Shown piece after piece: positions 1 through 11,548 of a stretch of DNA of 64,000 nt. The number at the start of each line of letters is the position of its first letter. The first letter of the stretch is position 1. Below the pieces are notes generated by a model. The model was not told the DNA's origin, did no database searches, and was given only the letters and a program-made list of their open reading frames with translations. Origin of the DNA: Dryomyza anilis (Eukaryota > Arthropoda > Insecta > Diptera > Dryomyzidae); the NCBI GenBank assembly GCA_951804985.1, contig OX638131.1:57814351-57878350 (forward strand). Direction: 5' to 3'. The position numbers were made by a program, and so were the translations under genes.

Positions 1-330
1 TTTTCTATTTTCAAGCGGTCGGACGTACATTATTTGAGATTGATGTATGGTGGGCGTACCTGTTAAAAGAATGAAACCATTATAACATATTTTATACTTA
101 CTTACGTATTAAATAAAAATCCAAAGTTTCAAGTATGTAGCTCTTTTAGTTTTCTTCATAACTTGTTTTATGTGTACAAGTGGACGTTCGCACATTATAT
201 GAAATATATGAATTTCATATAATGTATGGGCGTACCCGTTGAAAGAATGAAACCATTTTAACATATTTTATACTTACATATGTATTCACTTAAAGCTCTA
301 TTCACAGTCTAAAGCTCTTTTAATTTTCTT
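1..330. repeat. Imperfect tandem duplication, about 176 bp period
   Basis: The block around TGGGCGTACC (51) followed by a TTRAAAGAATGAAACC run recurs at 227, an offset of 176 bases, with the flanking text also matching (ATATTTTATACTTAC; GCTCTTTTA-TTTTCTT). The copies differ by many substitutions, so this is an old duplication. No coding potential. Confidence 0.6.
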
Positions 331-2015
331 TTTAACGTGTTTTCCGTATCCTTCGGAAGAAGAGCATGCTCCCGTCATTCCTTATGCATATTTACAACAA
401 TAAATGGAAATCTGCTTTAATTGAAACCAACGATTTTATTTTAAAAGACTGCGATATCGGAATCAACAATATCTAAAATTTCGAAAATTTTATCTGTAAA
501 ATTAAACCTTTTTTTAATCTGAACAATTACTTCTATATAGAAATTTCTTCAAGTTTCCATAATTTCAGTTTTCAAGAGTATAGAATTTTCGCCACCAATT
601 TCGATTAAACTGACTTGCCTTAATATTCCAATGTATTGGTATGTTTTGACCCTTAAAAATTCTATATTTATATAATTCGATAAAATTGTTTTTAACATGT
701 GCTCAGACTTAAACTTATATGTATAACATTGGTTTTTCTGTTTGAAAAATCGTATTGAAATTAGTTTACAAACTTAAAGCATATGCCATAAATTCCATAT
801 CAATTTTTGTAGATATCTCATCTAAAGTTTTAAGAATGTATTCAGTTCTTTTAGATGGATCTTCAAATACCTCTAATCACAAATATGATTGCAATGCATC
901 ATACTGTTCTAAAATTCTGTCAACACATGATTTCACCGAAAGCCAACGAGTGACAATTGGCGACAGTATTCTATGAATGTCTACTTTAAAATACTCTTAA
1001 GTTTTCTAAATTTTTCCTTCCGGAGGTAACTTCGATTGAAATGGGATCCTAAATTTCTTAGTAAATCCTCAATTTTAGTAGGTAATTTCAGACAAGTTTT
1101 TGTGTGTATTATATAACAATACTTCAGTGATGTTGACATATTAAAGATAAAATAATATCTAAAAATGTAAAAACATTTTGAATAATAACCCAACACCGGC
1201 TCAAAAATTTTGAAAAAGCTCGGATTTTGTGCTAAAACTCAAAAAGTGGCAACACTGTGCTATAGGTCTTACGCAGCAGCGTTGAACAATTCACGAACCA
1301 TTGCTGTCGTTTCTGAATATGAACTACGACAGTAATTCGCAGCAACCGAACAATGACCGGCTACTGTCGGCTATTTTGCAACAACCGAACAACGACTATC
1401 GGTTGTTGGGTTTGACTGCCACGGCCAGTTTTTTTTTTGCTATTATGTTGGCAGCAATTTAAACCCTGTCTAATTGGTTCTTTAGACTACTTCCGTTTTT
1501 TGTTTATTATAAGTTCTTAAAACATATATTTATATTATTATCACAAAACAATATAAATAGTATGTCTACATTAGCAGCAATCTTAAAATCAAAACACACT
1601 AAAACATACATTTTTTTTAATGAAAACAGTACTTACTTTGAGAGATAATATCTGATCTTTTTTACCAAGATAAGTATTTGTAAAAACTGTAAATTAGTAC
1701 GCGTCTGACCATAAGTTCTGAGATGGTGTACCATTAAAAAGTCTAAATTTACGATGTTGATGTCAGATTTTATGTACCTACATCATTGTTGTCATATCTC
1801 AAAAAATACCTCGTATCATAAAATTTATCTTCGTAACTTTAATTTTAAAAATTTAAACAATTAAAATTATGTTAATGTTTACTAGTAGCCAGCCACATAC
1901 ATAATATGCCATAAAAACTAAATTCAAGGGTTTCCGTATGAACAATTGTTTTAATTAAATAAATTGATACACTGGACTAATATAAATTACTATAATATTT
2001 TACTAATATTTTCAG
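331..2015. other. Intronic sequence upstream of the LIM exon, nothing recognisable
   Basis: AT-rich, with only short unsupported ORFs. A slightly GC-richer patch at 1260-1450 contains repeated CAACCGAACAA / ACGACAG words, perhaps an old MITE remnant. The last bases end in TATTTTCAG, a normal acceptor for the exon at 2016. Confidence 0.6.
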
Positions 2016-2169
2016 ATAAAATAGGGGATCGATTTCTGTTACATGCATTGGATAGATTTTGGCATAATTCATGTCTTAAATGCCATTGTTGTGGAACTAT
2101 GCTCGCTGATATTGGGTCAAGTTGCTTTACAAGACGGGGTCTTATATTATGTAAGAAGGACTATTCAAG
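2016..2169 (+). CDS. LMO4-type LIM-only protein, exon with second half of LIM domain 1 (partial gene)
   Basis: An internal exon of 154 bp. LIM-only proteins are nuclear adaptors: they carry two zinc-binding LIM domains and no DNA-binding domain, and they bind LDB/Chip-type partners. The exon encodes KIGDRFLLHALDRFWHNSC, then the zinc ligands of LIM1: H-x2-C-x2-C-x2-C (HNSCLKCHCC) followed by 19 residues and C-x2-D (CKKD), ending DYS. The spacing fits LIM exactly. The closest family I recognise is LMO4 (KIADRFLLYAMD... in vertebrates; candidate counterpart in Drosophila is the LMO4-like gene CG5708), rather than Beadex/LMO1-3. Acceptor AG is at 2014-2015 and donor GTACG at 2170. The exon starts with the last two bases of a codon and ends with AG, completed by T from the exon at 50165. 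The upstream ATG at 1964 lies before the acceptor and is not a start. The N-terminal half of LIM1 must lie in an exon before the window. Confidence 0.88.
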
Positions 2170-2905
2170 GTACGAAATATTTTATAGCACAAATTATCAA
2201 AACGTAGAATTTTACACAAAACAAGACAAGCCAAATTATCAATTCCGATTTTTATTTTAAAGTATAAAGATTTGATCATAAATATTAGGGTGTCACTTTT
2301 TTCGATTTTTAGTTTTCTCATCCCCTATGATTGTTCATTAGGGACAAAAAATATTTTTGAATTGAAGAACGGGAACACGTGCCTCAATGACATTGAAAAT
2401 TATATTAGGAGGTGCATTTGTACTCGAATTGTACAATATTTTAAGTAAGCGATCTTCTAGAACTGTTTGCGACAAAAAATTATATGTAATCGGATTTTTG
2501 ATATTTCGATAATTTTCTAATAACGCGACCAGCGGGCTTACCGACCGACGATGCACATCTTTCATTTATCTCCAATGTATAACACGGGAAGAATTTTAAT
2601 TCACTGGCGGAAGTGAAATATTTTTTTTTAAACCATGTCCATTGTTTAGTGCTAAAAATTTTTAAAGCTTAGTTCAAATCCCCAAAAAAAATTGTTTTAC
2701 TTCAGATATCGAAGAAATATTTCAGATTTTATATTATTTTTAGGGCTTCATAATGTTAGGAGGTCTTCATAATTAAGTTATTTATACAACTAATTGCTAT
2801 CACCGATGAGTTGTTCACTTCTGCAGACAAAAATGGAAGGTAGATAAGAGGCAGACAAACAAGCAAGTTATTGGTACCAAAGTCCATTTATTTCTAAAGC
2901 TTTTA
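2170..2905. other. Intron sequence, nothing recognised
   Basis: AT-rich DNA with no protein similarity that I recognise and no convincing repeat boundaries. The short ORFs here lack any family signature. Confidence 0.5.
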
Positions 2906-3975
2906 TACACCGAAACAAATATTGTATTAAAATTAAATAAAAATGTTTTTAAATAAATACATACATATGTCTTTGATTTTCGCCCAAAAGCAAAAGTATT
3001 CCTTTTTGATGTAGTTATTTTAGTATGGAAAATTACTACATAATTTAAATGCATTTCTATACAAATTTGAAATACTTTTGTATTTAAAAAACTAGATTTT
3101 TATACATCCTATAATATGTAGAGAAATAACTACATATGCTTCTTATTTTACTTTGTTTTGATAATTAATTTTAGAAACATATTTTTATATATTATAAAAC
3201 CCAATTCTTTATTGATTCGGAAAGTTATATGTATGAATTAATATGAAATTTTTTTTATTAACAAAAATAAGATACAACAATTATAAATATAAAACAAGCA
3301 AGGTACATATAAAACTAAAGAATGGTACCTATAACTTCAAGAAATATATACATATACTTGTAGAAGTGTATAACAAAATATATTCTCCTGATGATGAAGA
3401 AGGATGCACCACAAGCATTATCAGTTCTGACGACTCAACGAAATGGTAGGCACTTAACTGTCGCTTTTGAGTTGAACCACATATGAACAATAACGCGCGA
3501 CAGAAAATTGCAGACCGTTGAGTTACTTATACATGATGGTTTAGTTATCAACTTTAATTTTCCTTTTCCTTTTTTTCAAAACTAACCAGATTCATGGAAA
3601 AACCCAATGAGTTGTGAACACTAGTTTTCTGCCGCAAAATTCGTTCGGATGCATGTTTATACCTGCTACCACCGCAGTCCTCCGTCGACAATGTGAATTT
3701 GTTAAATATGAAATGGGCTTCATTGCTGCCTACTCCCTGATGCAGTCGTCCGTCGTGAGTTTATGAATTTTAAATAATTAAAAAGTGCAGACAACGAAGA
3801 CATCTTACAGTTTATGTACTATGTAGAATTCGAATTTTTAATACAATGTGTTGGTACATTATTTTAAACAAATACATAAATACAAATAAAAACGATCAAA
3901 ATGTAGTAGAACTACATTTTGTCAAAACAAAGACATAAATGTAGTATAATTTACTACAGTAATTTTTTCGGTGTA
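2906..3975. mobile_element. Candidate TA-flanked non-autonomous DNA element with TACACCGAAA ends
   Basis: The left end TACACCGAAACAAAT follows TA at 2904. The right end, read on the minus strand, is TACACCGAAAAAATTAC and is followed by TA at 3976. That gives short terminal inverted repeats with a TA target duplication, as in Tc1/mariner-type MITEs. Near the right end, 3898-3960 holds small palindromes (ATGTAGT-aga-ACTACAT). There is no transposase. The ends match over only about 15 bp, so this call is moderate. Confidence 0.45.
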
Positions 3976-4329
3976 TATGTCTACCATTTTTGTAAACGTA
4001 GTGGTTTTTATTAATTTATAACATATTATACATTGTATTTGGTGACTTTATTTTTGAAAATTACAATGGTTTGCATGCAAATTCACTTCATTAAATTTTA
4101 TATGAAATGATAAGAATAGCAGCGATTTTTATTAAATACTAGTTGCTAACTGTACTTTTACTAAAGATTTCATCTACGTAAAACACATATGATATGCTCC
4201 GGTTTACAAGAAAATCTTAGGGAAATACTACCTATGACAATTTTTACTGTTTTGATATGCTTAATATTTTTCCCAAAGACATAATGATACGTTTATTAAT
4301 TCTTCATAAAAATTTAGCCAATTAACTGC
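3976..4329. other. Intron sequence, nothing recognised
   Basis: AT-rich, with no supported ORF or clear repeat. Confidence 0.5.
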
Positions 4330-5860
4330 AGAGATTTTTTGAAAATCATTAATATTGATGGTTTAAGGACGAGGTAGAAAAATAAAATGTACTACAGAAA
4401 ATATGCTTAGGTGAATTCCTATATTTGGTTTTCAGTCAAGAAATCCTTAACTAATACCGTTTTCAAGAAATGTTATTATGAAAATTAAGGATTTACCAGA
4501 TATTTGGTGTGATAAAATTTTTCACACATTCAGGATATTAAAAATAAAGCCAAATCCTTGGCACCGATAAAGGATAAATCAACATTAAGCTACGAAAAAC
4601 TTTAGTATTTTGCAGTTTCATATAAAATACAAAAAATACTTTGCAGTTCTCAGTGTTAGAGAAACCACCACATAGCCAGAAATATCATAGCCCTAAATAT
4701 CAACTTATTTACAAATTATTTAAATCGTATTTGAGACAACCATCTCTCAAACATCCGCCAAATACGATAAATATTGCTAGCAACCATCTTTCAAATTTAC
4801 GATTATGTATAACAACCATCAATTAAACATCTGACAAATAGGAAGATAGTTGATGAACATTTAGAATTCGCGCAGTAATTTTTATTGAATTGAAAGAAAA
4901 TGAATCAAATGTATTTTTATCTATTCTAAAATTAAAACAGTATCCTGGTACATGGTACATCCTGGTATACATCGCCATCGTCTTTTTAAATCCTTCGAAG
5001 GCAAAATTGTACAACGACTTCAGATTTCTTCGCAGAAGAACCAAGTCCGACCGCTATCATCAAAGTAAACTCTGAAAAGAAATATTTTCCATCACGTGTT
5101 GATAATTAAATTTTCATTTTAAATTTAATTTTCACTTTTACCATTAAAATGTAATATTTGAGTGGGCACTTTTACACCATTTGATTTACTTAATTGTTGT
5201 GGATAAATCGAACGTAAGGAAAAAGCACCTCATTTTCCTTTTTTATAGTAGTTAAATGTCAAAATACCTCAAAATTTTGCTGCAAATGTCCAAGAACTCA
5301 GGATGTTTGCTATCAGTCAACTGTAAATATCTCAATTTTCATTGCTGTTGTGGCAAACATCTCGTAACTATCTGCATATATGTCATATTTAAAAAATGTT
5401 AATAGTTTTGCTGCAACTTTATTGAAACTTATGGGATGTTTGTTAGTGCATAGCTCGTACGGCTTTGACGTATTTGGCCACTTTTTATGTTTTTTTATGC
5501 TGAATATTTTATCCATGGATAATATGATACATTTGAAACTCCTTAATATTAGTCGATTATGTAGATTGATCCTTTGAAAATCATTAATATTGGTATTAAA
5601 AGGACGAGATAGAAATTTAATTGTACTTCAGATATGAAGCCTTGGATAGTGTCTATATTTGGTTCTCAGACAACAAATCCATAACTACTACAGTTTTCTC
5701 AATAAACCAATGGTAATATTGCGGTCACTTTAGGACCTTTATGGTCATATATCTCGTAATCCTGACGTGATAAGGCATAAGTTTCTTAAGTGAAATTTCT
5801 TCAGGTTTCTCAAGGACTAGCAAAAAATTGTCAAATCTCTGGCACAAAAAAAGTGGGCTT
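4330..5860. repeat. MITE-like block flanked by about 130-250 bp direct repeats
   Basis: 4338-4480 (GAAAATCATTAATATTG..., GGACGAG-TAGAAA, TATATTTGGTT) recurs at 5576-5720 in direct orientation, and more weakly as far as 4580 and 5860. Between them, 4670-5460 matches the element at 16579-17391: ATTTACAAATTATTTA, TTGAGACAA-CATCTCTCAAAC, AACCATCTTTCAAATTTACG and the GTAAAATACCTCAAAA region are all shared. This is either a MITE inserted between direct repeats or an LTR-like arrangement without coding capacity. The small ORFs at 4641-5577 are by-products. Confidence 0.5.
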
Positions 5861-6215
5861 TTGCTGCACTAAATATTTTTAACTTTTTTATATTAAAATC
5901 TTTAAGAATAGTTATTTTTGAATAATATAAATAAAAATCATTAATAATTCTTATTTTGATAAATATTTATAAAAGTCAGAAATAACTATTATTTCTGATA
6001 AATATTTATAAAAGTCAGAAATAATTATTATGTTTGATAAATATTTTTAAATGTCATTAAATGACCCTTACCAAAAAAAATGTGTAAATATTCCACTTTT
6101 CTTTTTTTTTTGGTCAAAATCTCCATTTTTTTTTTGTGGCGGAATCAATACAGCTTAATTATTAATAATAGTTTTTTCTGACTTTTATAAATATTTATCA
6201 AAAATAAAAAATTAT

Positions 6216-7428
6216 GGGCCCTATTATGATTAGCGAAGCGAATGGTTTTGGCGAAGCGAACGTCCAAAAAGCTATTACGGTTACATTCGCCAGACTTCAT
6301 TCGCCAAAAAACGGGAAAAGTTAAGCGAACGTAAAAAAACATGCAACACTCAACCGATTTTCATTCGCTTCAAGTGTCAAAATCAAGCGAATCAACAGTT
6401 CATGTGACGAATCGGCGAACGTATCTTTATCTATTGTTTTTCAGTTTTTCTTTTGATTTTTAATTTTTGTGCTTTTGTTTATTAGGCTTTTTCTGATTTT
6501 CAATTTATCTTATCCTTTAGTTTTTATAGAAGGATGTCTATAATTTTGAGTTTTTTGTGACCTAACTAATAAACGTAAAAAAAACAATTTTTTTCATACT
6601 TTTTATTTTGATTTTAAACTTAACACTAATAAAAGAAATGTCTGGAACTGCTCCGACTGCTGCTGGGGATGCAGCTTGGTTCATCGCGCGAAGTTATTTG
6701 TGCCACAGATGAATGCTTCGAAGGACAGACCACCATCACTGTAACTTATTGTAGTCTTCCTCCTCGTCGTCGCTCCAGCTTTCTGCACACCGCTTTGGCT
6801 TCTGTTTAACAAGCTCTTCTTTGATTACGTTGGGCCCATCGTTTTTTTGGAACATTTTTATTATTTTTCTAAACAAGTATATTCACATCAGCTGTTTTGA
6901 AACTCTAGGGTTTCTTTAAATTAAAATAAAAGAAGTACTGCTCCAAATAAAAAACTACTTTTTTTAATAAAAAGTATTTATTTTTATGTAAAAATAATTC
7001 CAATATTAACGTTTAAAAACATATTTTACTGTACATTTTAACTAATTTGAATTGTTCCGAAGTTTATTTGGATACTTTTTAATCTTTTATAGACAAAAAA
7101 TAAAAAAAAAACCGAAAAAGTATTATTGTTCTGAAGCGAGTTAACGTTTTTTGATAAAGAATATTAAATGGTTTTTTAATAATAAAAAAATAGATATTAA
7201 GATAAAATAGTATCTGTTCTAAAAAAAAGGCAGTACTAAAAGTACGCAACATGATACTATTTTTTTCAACTCTGAAATGGTAATTCTACGCGTCAATGTT
7301 GTAAGTGTTGCTCACTTTTAAAACCATAAAAATTAGTACATTCGCCAGTTCATTCGCCAAATTGCGTTCGCTTCGCCAAAGCGTTCGCTTCGCCAAGAAC
7401 ATTCGCTTCGCTAATCATAATAGGCCCC
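6216..7428. mobile_element. Non-autonomous PIF/Harbinger-like DNA transposon, 1.2 kb, with GGGCC-TATTATGATTAGCG termini
   Basis: Left terminus GGGCCCTATTATGATTAGCG; right terminus on the minus strand GGGGCCTATTATGATTAGCG. The inverted repeats continue for roughly 80-90 bp with iterated GGCGAAGCGAACG / GGCGAATG motifs. It is flanked by a 3 bp duplication (TAT at 6213-6215 and 7429-7431). The GG-rich terminus and 3 bp duplication suggest PIF/Harbinger, although the usual duplication is TWA, so the superfamily is an inference. It carries a small minus-strand ORF (6736-6855) and no transposase. Confidence 0.68.
6736..6855 (-). CDS. Small ORF inside the harbinger-like element (39 codons, unknown)
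   Basis: Reads ATG at 6855 to TGA at 6736. The product begins MFQKNDGPNVIKEELVKQ, has a basic patch (KQKPKR), then an acidic stretch (SWSDDEEEDY) and ends NKLQ. Its base composition (GC-rich, codon-like) is unlike the surrounding AT-rich transposon DNA, and GC-rich sequence continues past the stop to about 6640. It could be the first exon of the element's accessory gene, or a captured host exon. A possible splice donor (AAGTTAC) lies just before the stop. No function is assigned. Confidence 0.3.
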   Translation of the reverse strand: MFQKNDGPNVIKEELVKQKPKRCAESWSDDEEEDYNKLQ

Positions 7429-7731
7429 TATTAATGATTTTTTTATTTATATTACTCAAAAATAACTATTCTTAAAGATTTTTAAATTTAAAAGTCTTAA
7501 AATAAAAAATTGCCACAAAAGAAAAGTTTTCGTCAAATCCATTTTAATGGTACACTTGGTTTTGTTGTAGCCTTATTCCTTCACAATGACGTTTATACAA
7601 AAAAATTGGAAAATAATAATTATTTTCGGTCTCTGGTTTTGAATAAAGTTACTGTTGTTTTAAACCATAACTAATTTTAAATGGATTTATATAAAAAAAT
7701 AATATATATTAACAGAAAAAATTATCAGTTC

Positions 7732-7865
7732 TAAAAAAAGGCAGTACTAAAAGTACGAAAAATTTTACTTTTTCACGGAAACACGGAAACTATTAATTTG
7801 ACATTTAATAATGTAAGTGTTGTTCACTTTTAAAACCATAAAAAAATTAGTACATTCGCCAACTA
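7732..7865. mobile_element. Truncated second copy of the harbinger-like element 3' part
   Basis: Repeats 7218-7348: GGCAGTACTAAAAGTACG, GTAAGTGTTG-TCACTTTTA, AACCATAAAAA-TTAGTACATTCGCC. The similarity stops at the point where the terminal GGCGAA motifs begin, so the terminus is missing. Confidence 0.6.
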
Positions 7866-8850
7866 CACTCTGAAAACTAAGTTGAAAATTACTACGTAAA
7901 AGTGTGTATTTTTTTGTATAAATTTGCGAATTTTGTGCACATATGCGTATATAAGTGTGTAAAAAAAAGATGTAGACAATTATTGTTTAATGTTACAACT
8001 ATTTACGTGTACATGTGCATTTTTAAACCTTTGTTGTGTGATATTAAGCACAAAATGTTTTTTTTGATATGCCGTATATTTAAAATTAGACACACGTAGT
8101 AAATAACAAAAACTAGTAGTCTGTAGTGAAAATGACGCCAAGCCATGCTTATTTATTCTAATTAAACTCGCTTGCTGTAAAGGCATCTATCTATAAACAG
8201 GGGACATCACTCAACTATAAACCAGAAGACAATGGTTTTTAAATTAATTTTGTATTCATAAACATTAAAGTGTTCTTGTTATTATTTTAACCAAATTTCT
8301 TTTTATTTTTAGGTTGTGAATGAAATGGATGAGTATTATTTTGTGTGCATGAAATACTGCGGACATCGATGAATTTACTTTTCTAATCTTCTGATTTTGA
8401 TTATAAAAATAATTTAAATAAAAAAGAAAATCAAAAAAGGTGATTCAAAAATAAGTGCATTGATTTTCTCAGAGCAAAATTATACTTAAACATTTCGGAA
8501 ACGCAACCCCGTACATATTAAACATTTTATATTTATTTTTACACATATTTAATTTTAGAAATGCTTAATTTTACACATTTTATGTTTAAGTTTCACACTA
8601 GAATAGAGTAATTTTCCACATTTTAATGTTCAATTTTACACAGATATTGTTGATTAAAGTATAAATTTAAACATTAGAGGTTCAATTTTAAAAGTCTTAG
8701 AAAATGCAGAAGTAATGAGAAGTAGTGGTGTTTCGTGGTCACGCACGTGACATAAAATAGTCAATGAAAGGAAATCAAAAATTTACCGTTTACTGATCTT
8801 TATTTACTGTTTTTGTATTTTTTGGAGTTTATTATTATTTTAGGGATTAT
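7866..8850. other. Intron sequence, nothing recognised
   Basis: AT-rich. Irregular iterations of the words TTTTACACAT and ATTTTACACA at 8530-8640 are too degenerate to call as a repeat. Confidence 0.5.
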
Positions 8851-9010
8851 TTAGTGAAAAAAGTACACTCGTACCATCGCTCTTAAGGACATGGTAACTA
8901 AGATAAGCTATGGGCTATTTAATTTTATAAAATTTAAGCATTTTTCTTCAATTTCTTTTCTTTATTGAAACTGGCAATACCATGTACGAGTAGATTTTTC
9001 ACAACTAAAA
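8851..9010. repeat. Short inverted repeat (about 160 bp), MITE-like
   Basis: TTTAGTGAAAAAAGTACACTCGTACC at the left matches the reverse complement of the right end (GTACGAGTAGATTTTTCACAAC), with a few mismatches and a 2-base insertion. The loop is AT-rich and non-coding. Confidence 0.4.
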
Positions 9011-9370
9011 ATTTCTAATAGTTTCAAAAGTTCTACGCAATATACAATAGTAAAATCCGGCATATATTGGCAATAAGCATTGTGTTAATCGAATTGTAAT
9101 AAAAGTTCATGAATGAATATAAAAATAATATTAATACAATTAATATAAATCTGAGTTGCTGCAGTGTGACATAATCTCGATTTTCTTTTTTCGTTTCCTG
9201 CTGTTATTCATAATTCAATTTTTGTGAGTTCACTTCTGCTGTCGTTGTTGCATCTTGCTGCTGCTGTTGTTTGATTATGTTGTTGCTTTGCGCTGTTTAA
9301 TACTAATTGCCGATTGTTTTTGCTAAATACAGTATATCCCTTTGAAGTCAACTTTAAAATATTTGTTAAA

Positions 9371-10319
9371 ATGTCACAGGCAGATAAAAATCAATTTGAT
9401 CTTGCTAGTTGTAACAGTAATATAATTAGAACAACAGGAAGTATTGGATGCTCTCGATGCGGATTATGGTTTCATCTAAATTGTGCAGAAGTCAGCGCTG
9501 AACAATTTAACTGTTTGGCTAAAAACAAGGAATGAAGCTACACTTGCAAAGTCTGCCAAATACAGCCAAATAACCCTTCATCATGTGATGACACATTAAG
9601 TCTTCGAGATGAAATGCGGCTCGATTTGCTGACCTCCATAAAAAGTTGGAACAAATTATAGTGCAGGTTATGGCTGAATTTGCCGTTCAACTTAATAAAG
9701 TAAAAAAAAATGTTGATAACTGCCATAAAATCATTCAGTTGATGAGCACTACTCCTGCGGTCAAAATTAAGTTGCTCGAGACTGAAAATAATCTTCTGCA
9801 AGACGGATCAATCGTACGGACGTGGTTATAAGTGGACTGCCCACAACCAAAAATGATTTGTGTGGCTGTGCGCTAAAAATATGCAAATTTTTCAATATAA
9901 ATGTAGCGCTATCTTATATTAATCACTGTTGTTTTATCAACAACAAGCGCTCAGTTTTACTGAAATTTAATTCTACTGGCATAAAAGAGGAGCTAATGCA
10001 AAATTATTTCAAATCCCGATCGCTAAAATTATCGGACATTTGTGAATCCGATATTACATCTCGATTTTTTTTTAATGATCACTTGATGCCATCGGAGGGT
10101 AAACTAAATTACTTTTGTCGCAATTTGAGAAAAAATAAGACAATAAACAAATTTCGCTTGCTGCATAATGAATTGCCTAAAGTCAAGGTCACATTACTCG
10201 ATGGTTCCGACAAAATCTTCACTTTGCCTGAATGCTTGTCATTTTTTACTTCTGATGCTGTTGTTGCTGTTAGCGGGATATTACAAAGATCTTCTATAGC
10301 CTGTTCTGTCTTGGATTAG
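9371..10319 (+). pseudogene. LINE ORF1 (gag-like) pseudogene with PHD-type zinc finger
   Basis: From the ATG at 9371 the frame reads MSQADKNQFDLASCNS, then a Cys/His cluster (CSRCGLWFHLNCAEV...CKVC) of the PHD type that many CR1/Jockey-group non-LTR elements carry in ORF1. A stop interrupts the finger at 9533. The reading then shifts through a helical, coiled-coil-like segment (9646-9830) to a C-terminal region 9822-10319 containing ISGLP near its start and FFFNDHLMPSEGKLNYF, resembling the RRM-like ORF1 C-terminal domain. At least one stop and two frame changes make it non-functional. The orientation and distance fit the ORF2 start at 13757, so I infer it is the 5' part of LINE B, later split by insertions. 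Confidence 0.68.
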
Positions 10320-10329
10320 AATATTTAAG

Positions 10330-11015
10330 TACAATATTAAAAGAAAAATATTTGAATTATAAATTGCAGTTGCTTCAATTTCCTTGCTGTGCAAAGGAAT
10401 TCGTATTTATCTATATTAATAAAACAAAACGTGTTTTTTTCTCTTGCACTAACCGGCCGTATTTCTGAACAGATTTTAATGATAGTGGTATCAAAAGATT
10501 CGTATTAATCAGATGTAGTGCGTGATATACTTACTTTTTATAATTTTAGAACAAACATCGCCAGAAAAAGCTAAAAACTAAATTACAACAACCTTATGAA
10601 AAAGAGAACTGTAGTTGAGTGCGGCCACAGTGGTTAGTGCAGTGTATCATTCTCTCGCAGAAACAATTGCACACATGAGAACAACAACAACTCTGCCGCA
10701 TGTATTTTTGTTGTTGTTGCTGCTTCAACACAGTAAGTAGGAGGGGAAAAAACAGAAGACTCCACGAAAAAGAGTTTTAATGATTTTGTTCAGAAAATAA
10801 ATTAGAAAAATATTAAGTGAAATGGAAAAAAATAACATATTTCGATAACGATAAATATAACCAACTACGATTACAACAATTTTAATTAAAATTAATAAAA
10901 ATGTTAATGAAAAAAACTGAACATTTAGTAACATTAGAAAGTTAATTTATTAAAAGTGTTATCACAGATTTTAAAAATACATAAATGATTTAAAATAAAT
11001 TAAATAAATTAAAAT
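10330..11015. other. Intergenic part of LINE B or flanking insertion, unassigned
   Basis: AT-rich. It contains GTGGTTAGTGCAGTG at 10630, loosely like a tRNA-derived head, but nothing further supports that. The (CAA)n-like runs at 10680-10725 are short. Confidence 0.4.
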
Positions 11016-11336
11016 TACACACAAAAAAATAATTGCTTGGCGTGCAGTTGTTTCAACGAATATTCATTTGCATCTAACAAATTTTGTTAGTTTCAACTGA
11101 AATTCATTTGTGGTAAACAATAGTATGAAGCGTAACCAACTATTAGTTGAAGCAACTGCAACATTGATTGGGGAAACAAACTTTTTATCCATTTTGAATT
11201 TTTTGTTTCCATTGCCACGGCAACTAAATTCAAAATGAGACCTAACCAATATTTAATTGACTTAACAGATAATTATACAACATTAAGTTGTAGCAACCAA
11301 TATTTATTTGATTTAACTGCGAAATCAGTTGTCTTG

Positions 11337-11371
11337 TATAAAAGCGATGCCAAAGCAGGACAACGCCAGTC
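11337..11371 (+). promoter_or_regulatory. Core-promoter-like TATA box plus initiator
   Basis: TATAAAAG at 11337-11344 is followed by CCAGTC (11366-11371) with the A at 11368, 31 bases after the first T of the TATA box. That is the canonical spacing for a fly TATA/Inr promoter. It sits inside the candidate element and points at the hairpin repeats immediately downstream. Confidence 0.35.
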
Positions 11372-11385
11372 GCGCAAGCTTTACA

Positions 11386-11548
11386 TTTTTCACTCGTTTT
11401 GTTTTGTGCTGCGGACAGCCACGTCTTAGTCTTAAACAATATTTTGAATTGTTTTAAGACGATTTCAGATTTTTTCACTCGTTTTTGGTTTTGTGCTGCG
11501 GACAGCGCGTGCCACGTCTTAAACAAAATTTGGAATTGTTTTAAGGCT
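11386..11548 (+). repeat. Two direct repeats (about 85 bp) each containing a short hairpin
   Basis: TTTTCACTCGTTTT...TTTTGTGCTGCGGACAGC...CACGTCTTA is present at 11386 and again at 11471. In copy 1, GTCTTAAACAAT and ATTGTTTTAAGAC pair around ATTTTGA. Copy 2 keeps the fold with changes on both sides (GTCTTAAACAA / TTGTTTTAAGGC). Confidence 0.6.

Larger units (their letters stand above)
5886..7500. mobile_element. Outer inverted-repeat element interrupted by the harbinger-like element
   Basis: The left arm 5886-5998 (AAAATCTTTAAGAATAG, TAAATAAAAATCATTAAT, GATAAATATTTATAAAAGTCAG) reappears inverted in two pieces, 6175-6215 and 7429-7500. The gap between the pieces is exactly the inner element 6216-7428. 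Related TAAATATTTATAAAAGTCAG text recurs around 5990-6050. Confidence 0.6.

Noticed and set aside
1964..2015. ATG at 1964 as the start of the LIM protein
   Set aside because: It lies before a good acceptor (TTTTCAG at 2011-2015) and encodes residues unrelated to LMO proteins. The preceding half of LIM1 must come from an upstream exon.
4641..5577. Short ORFs on both strands in the 4.6-5.6 kb block
   Set aside because: They lie within a repeat also found at 16579-17391, where the frames are not conserved.
9314..9370. Upstream ATG (9314) for LINE ORF1
   Set aside because: The residues before MSQADK show no family similarity. The ATG at 9371 fits the start of the PHD-bearing protein better, though the 5' end cannot be proved.
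10618..10652. Another tRNA-derived SINE head (GTGGTTAGTGC)
   Set aside because: Only about 12 bases agree. There is no B box and no SINE body or tail.
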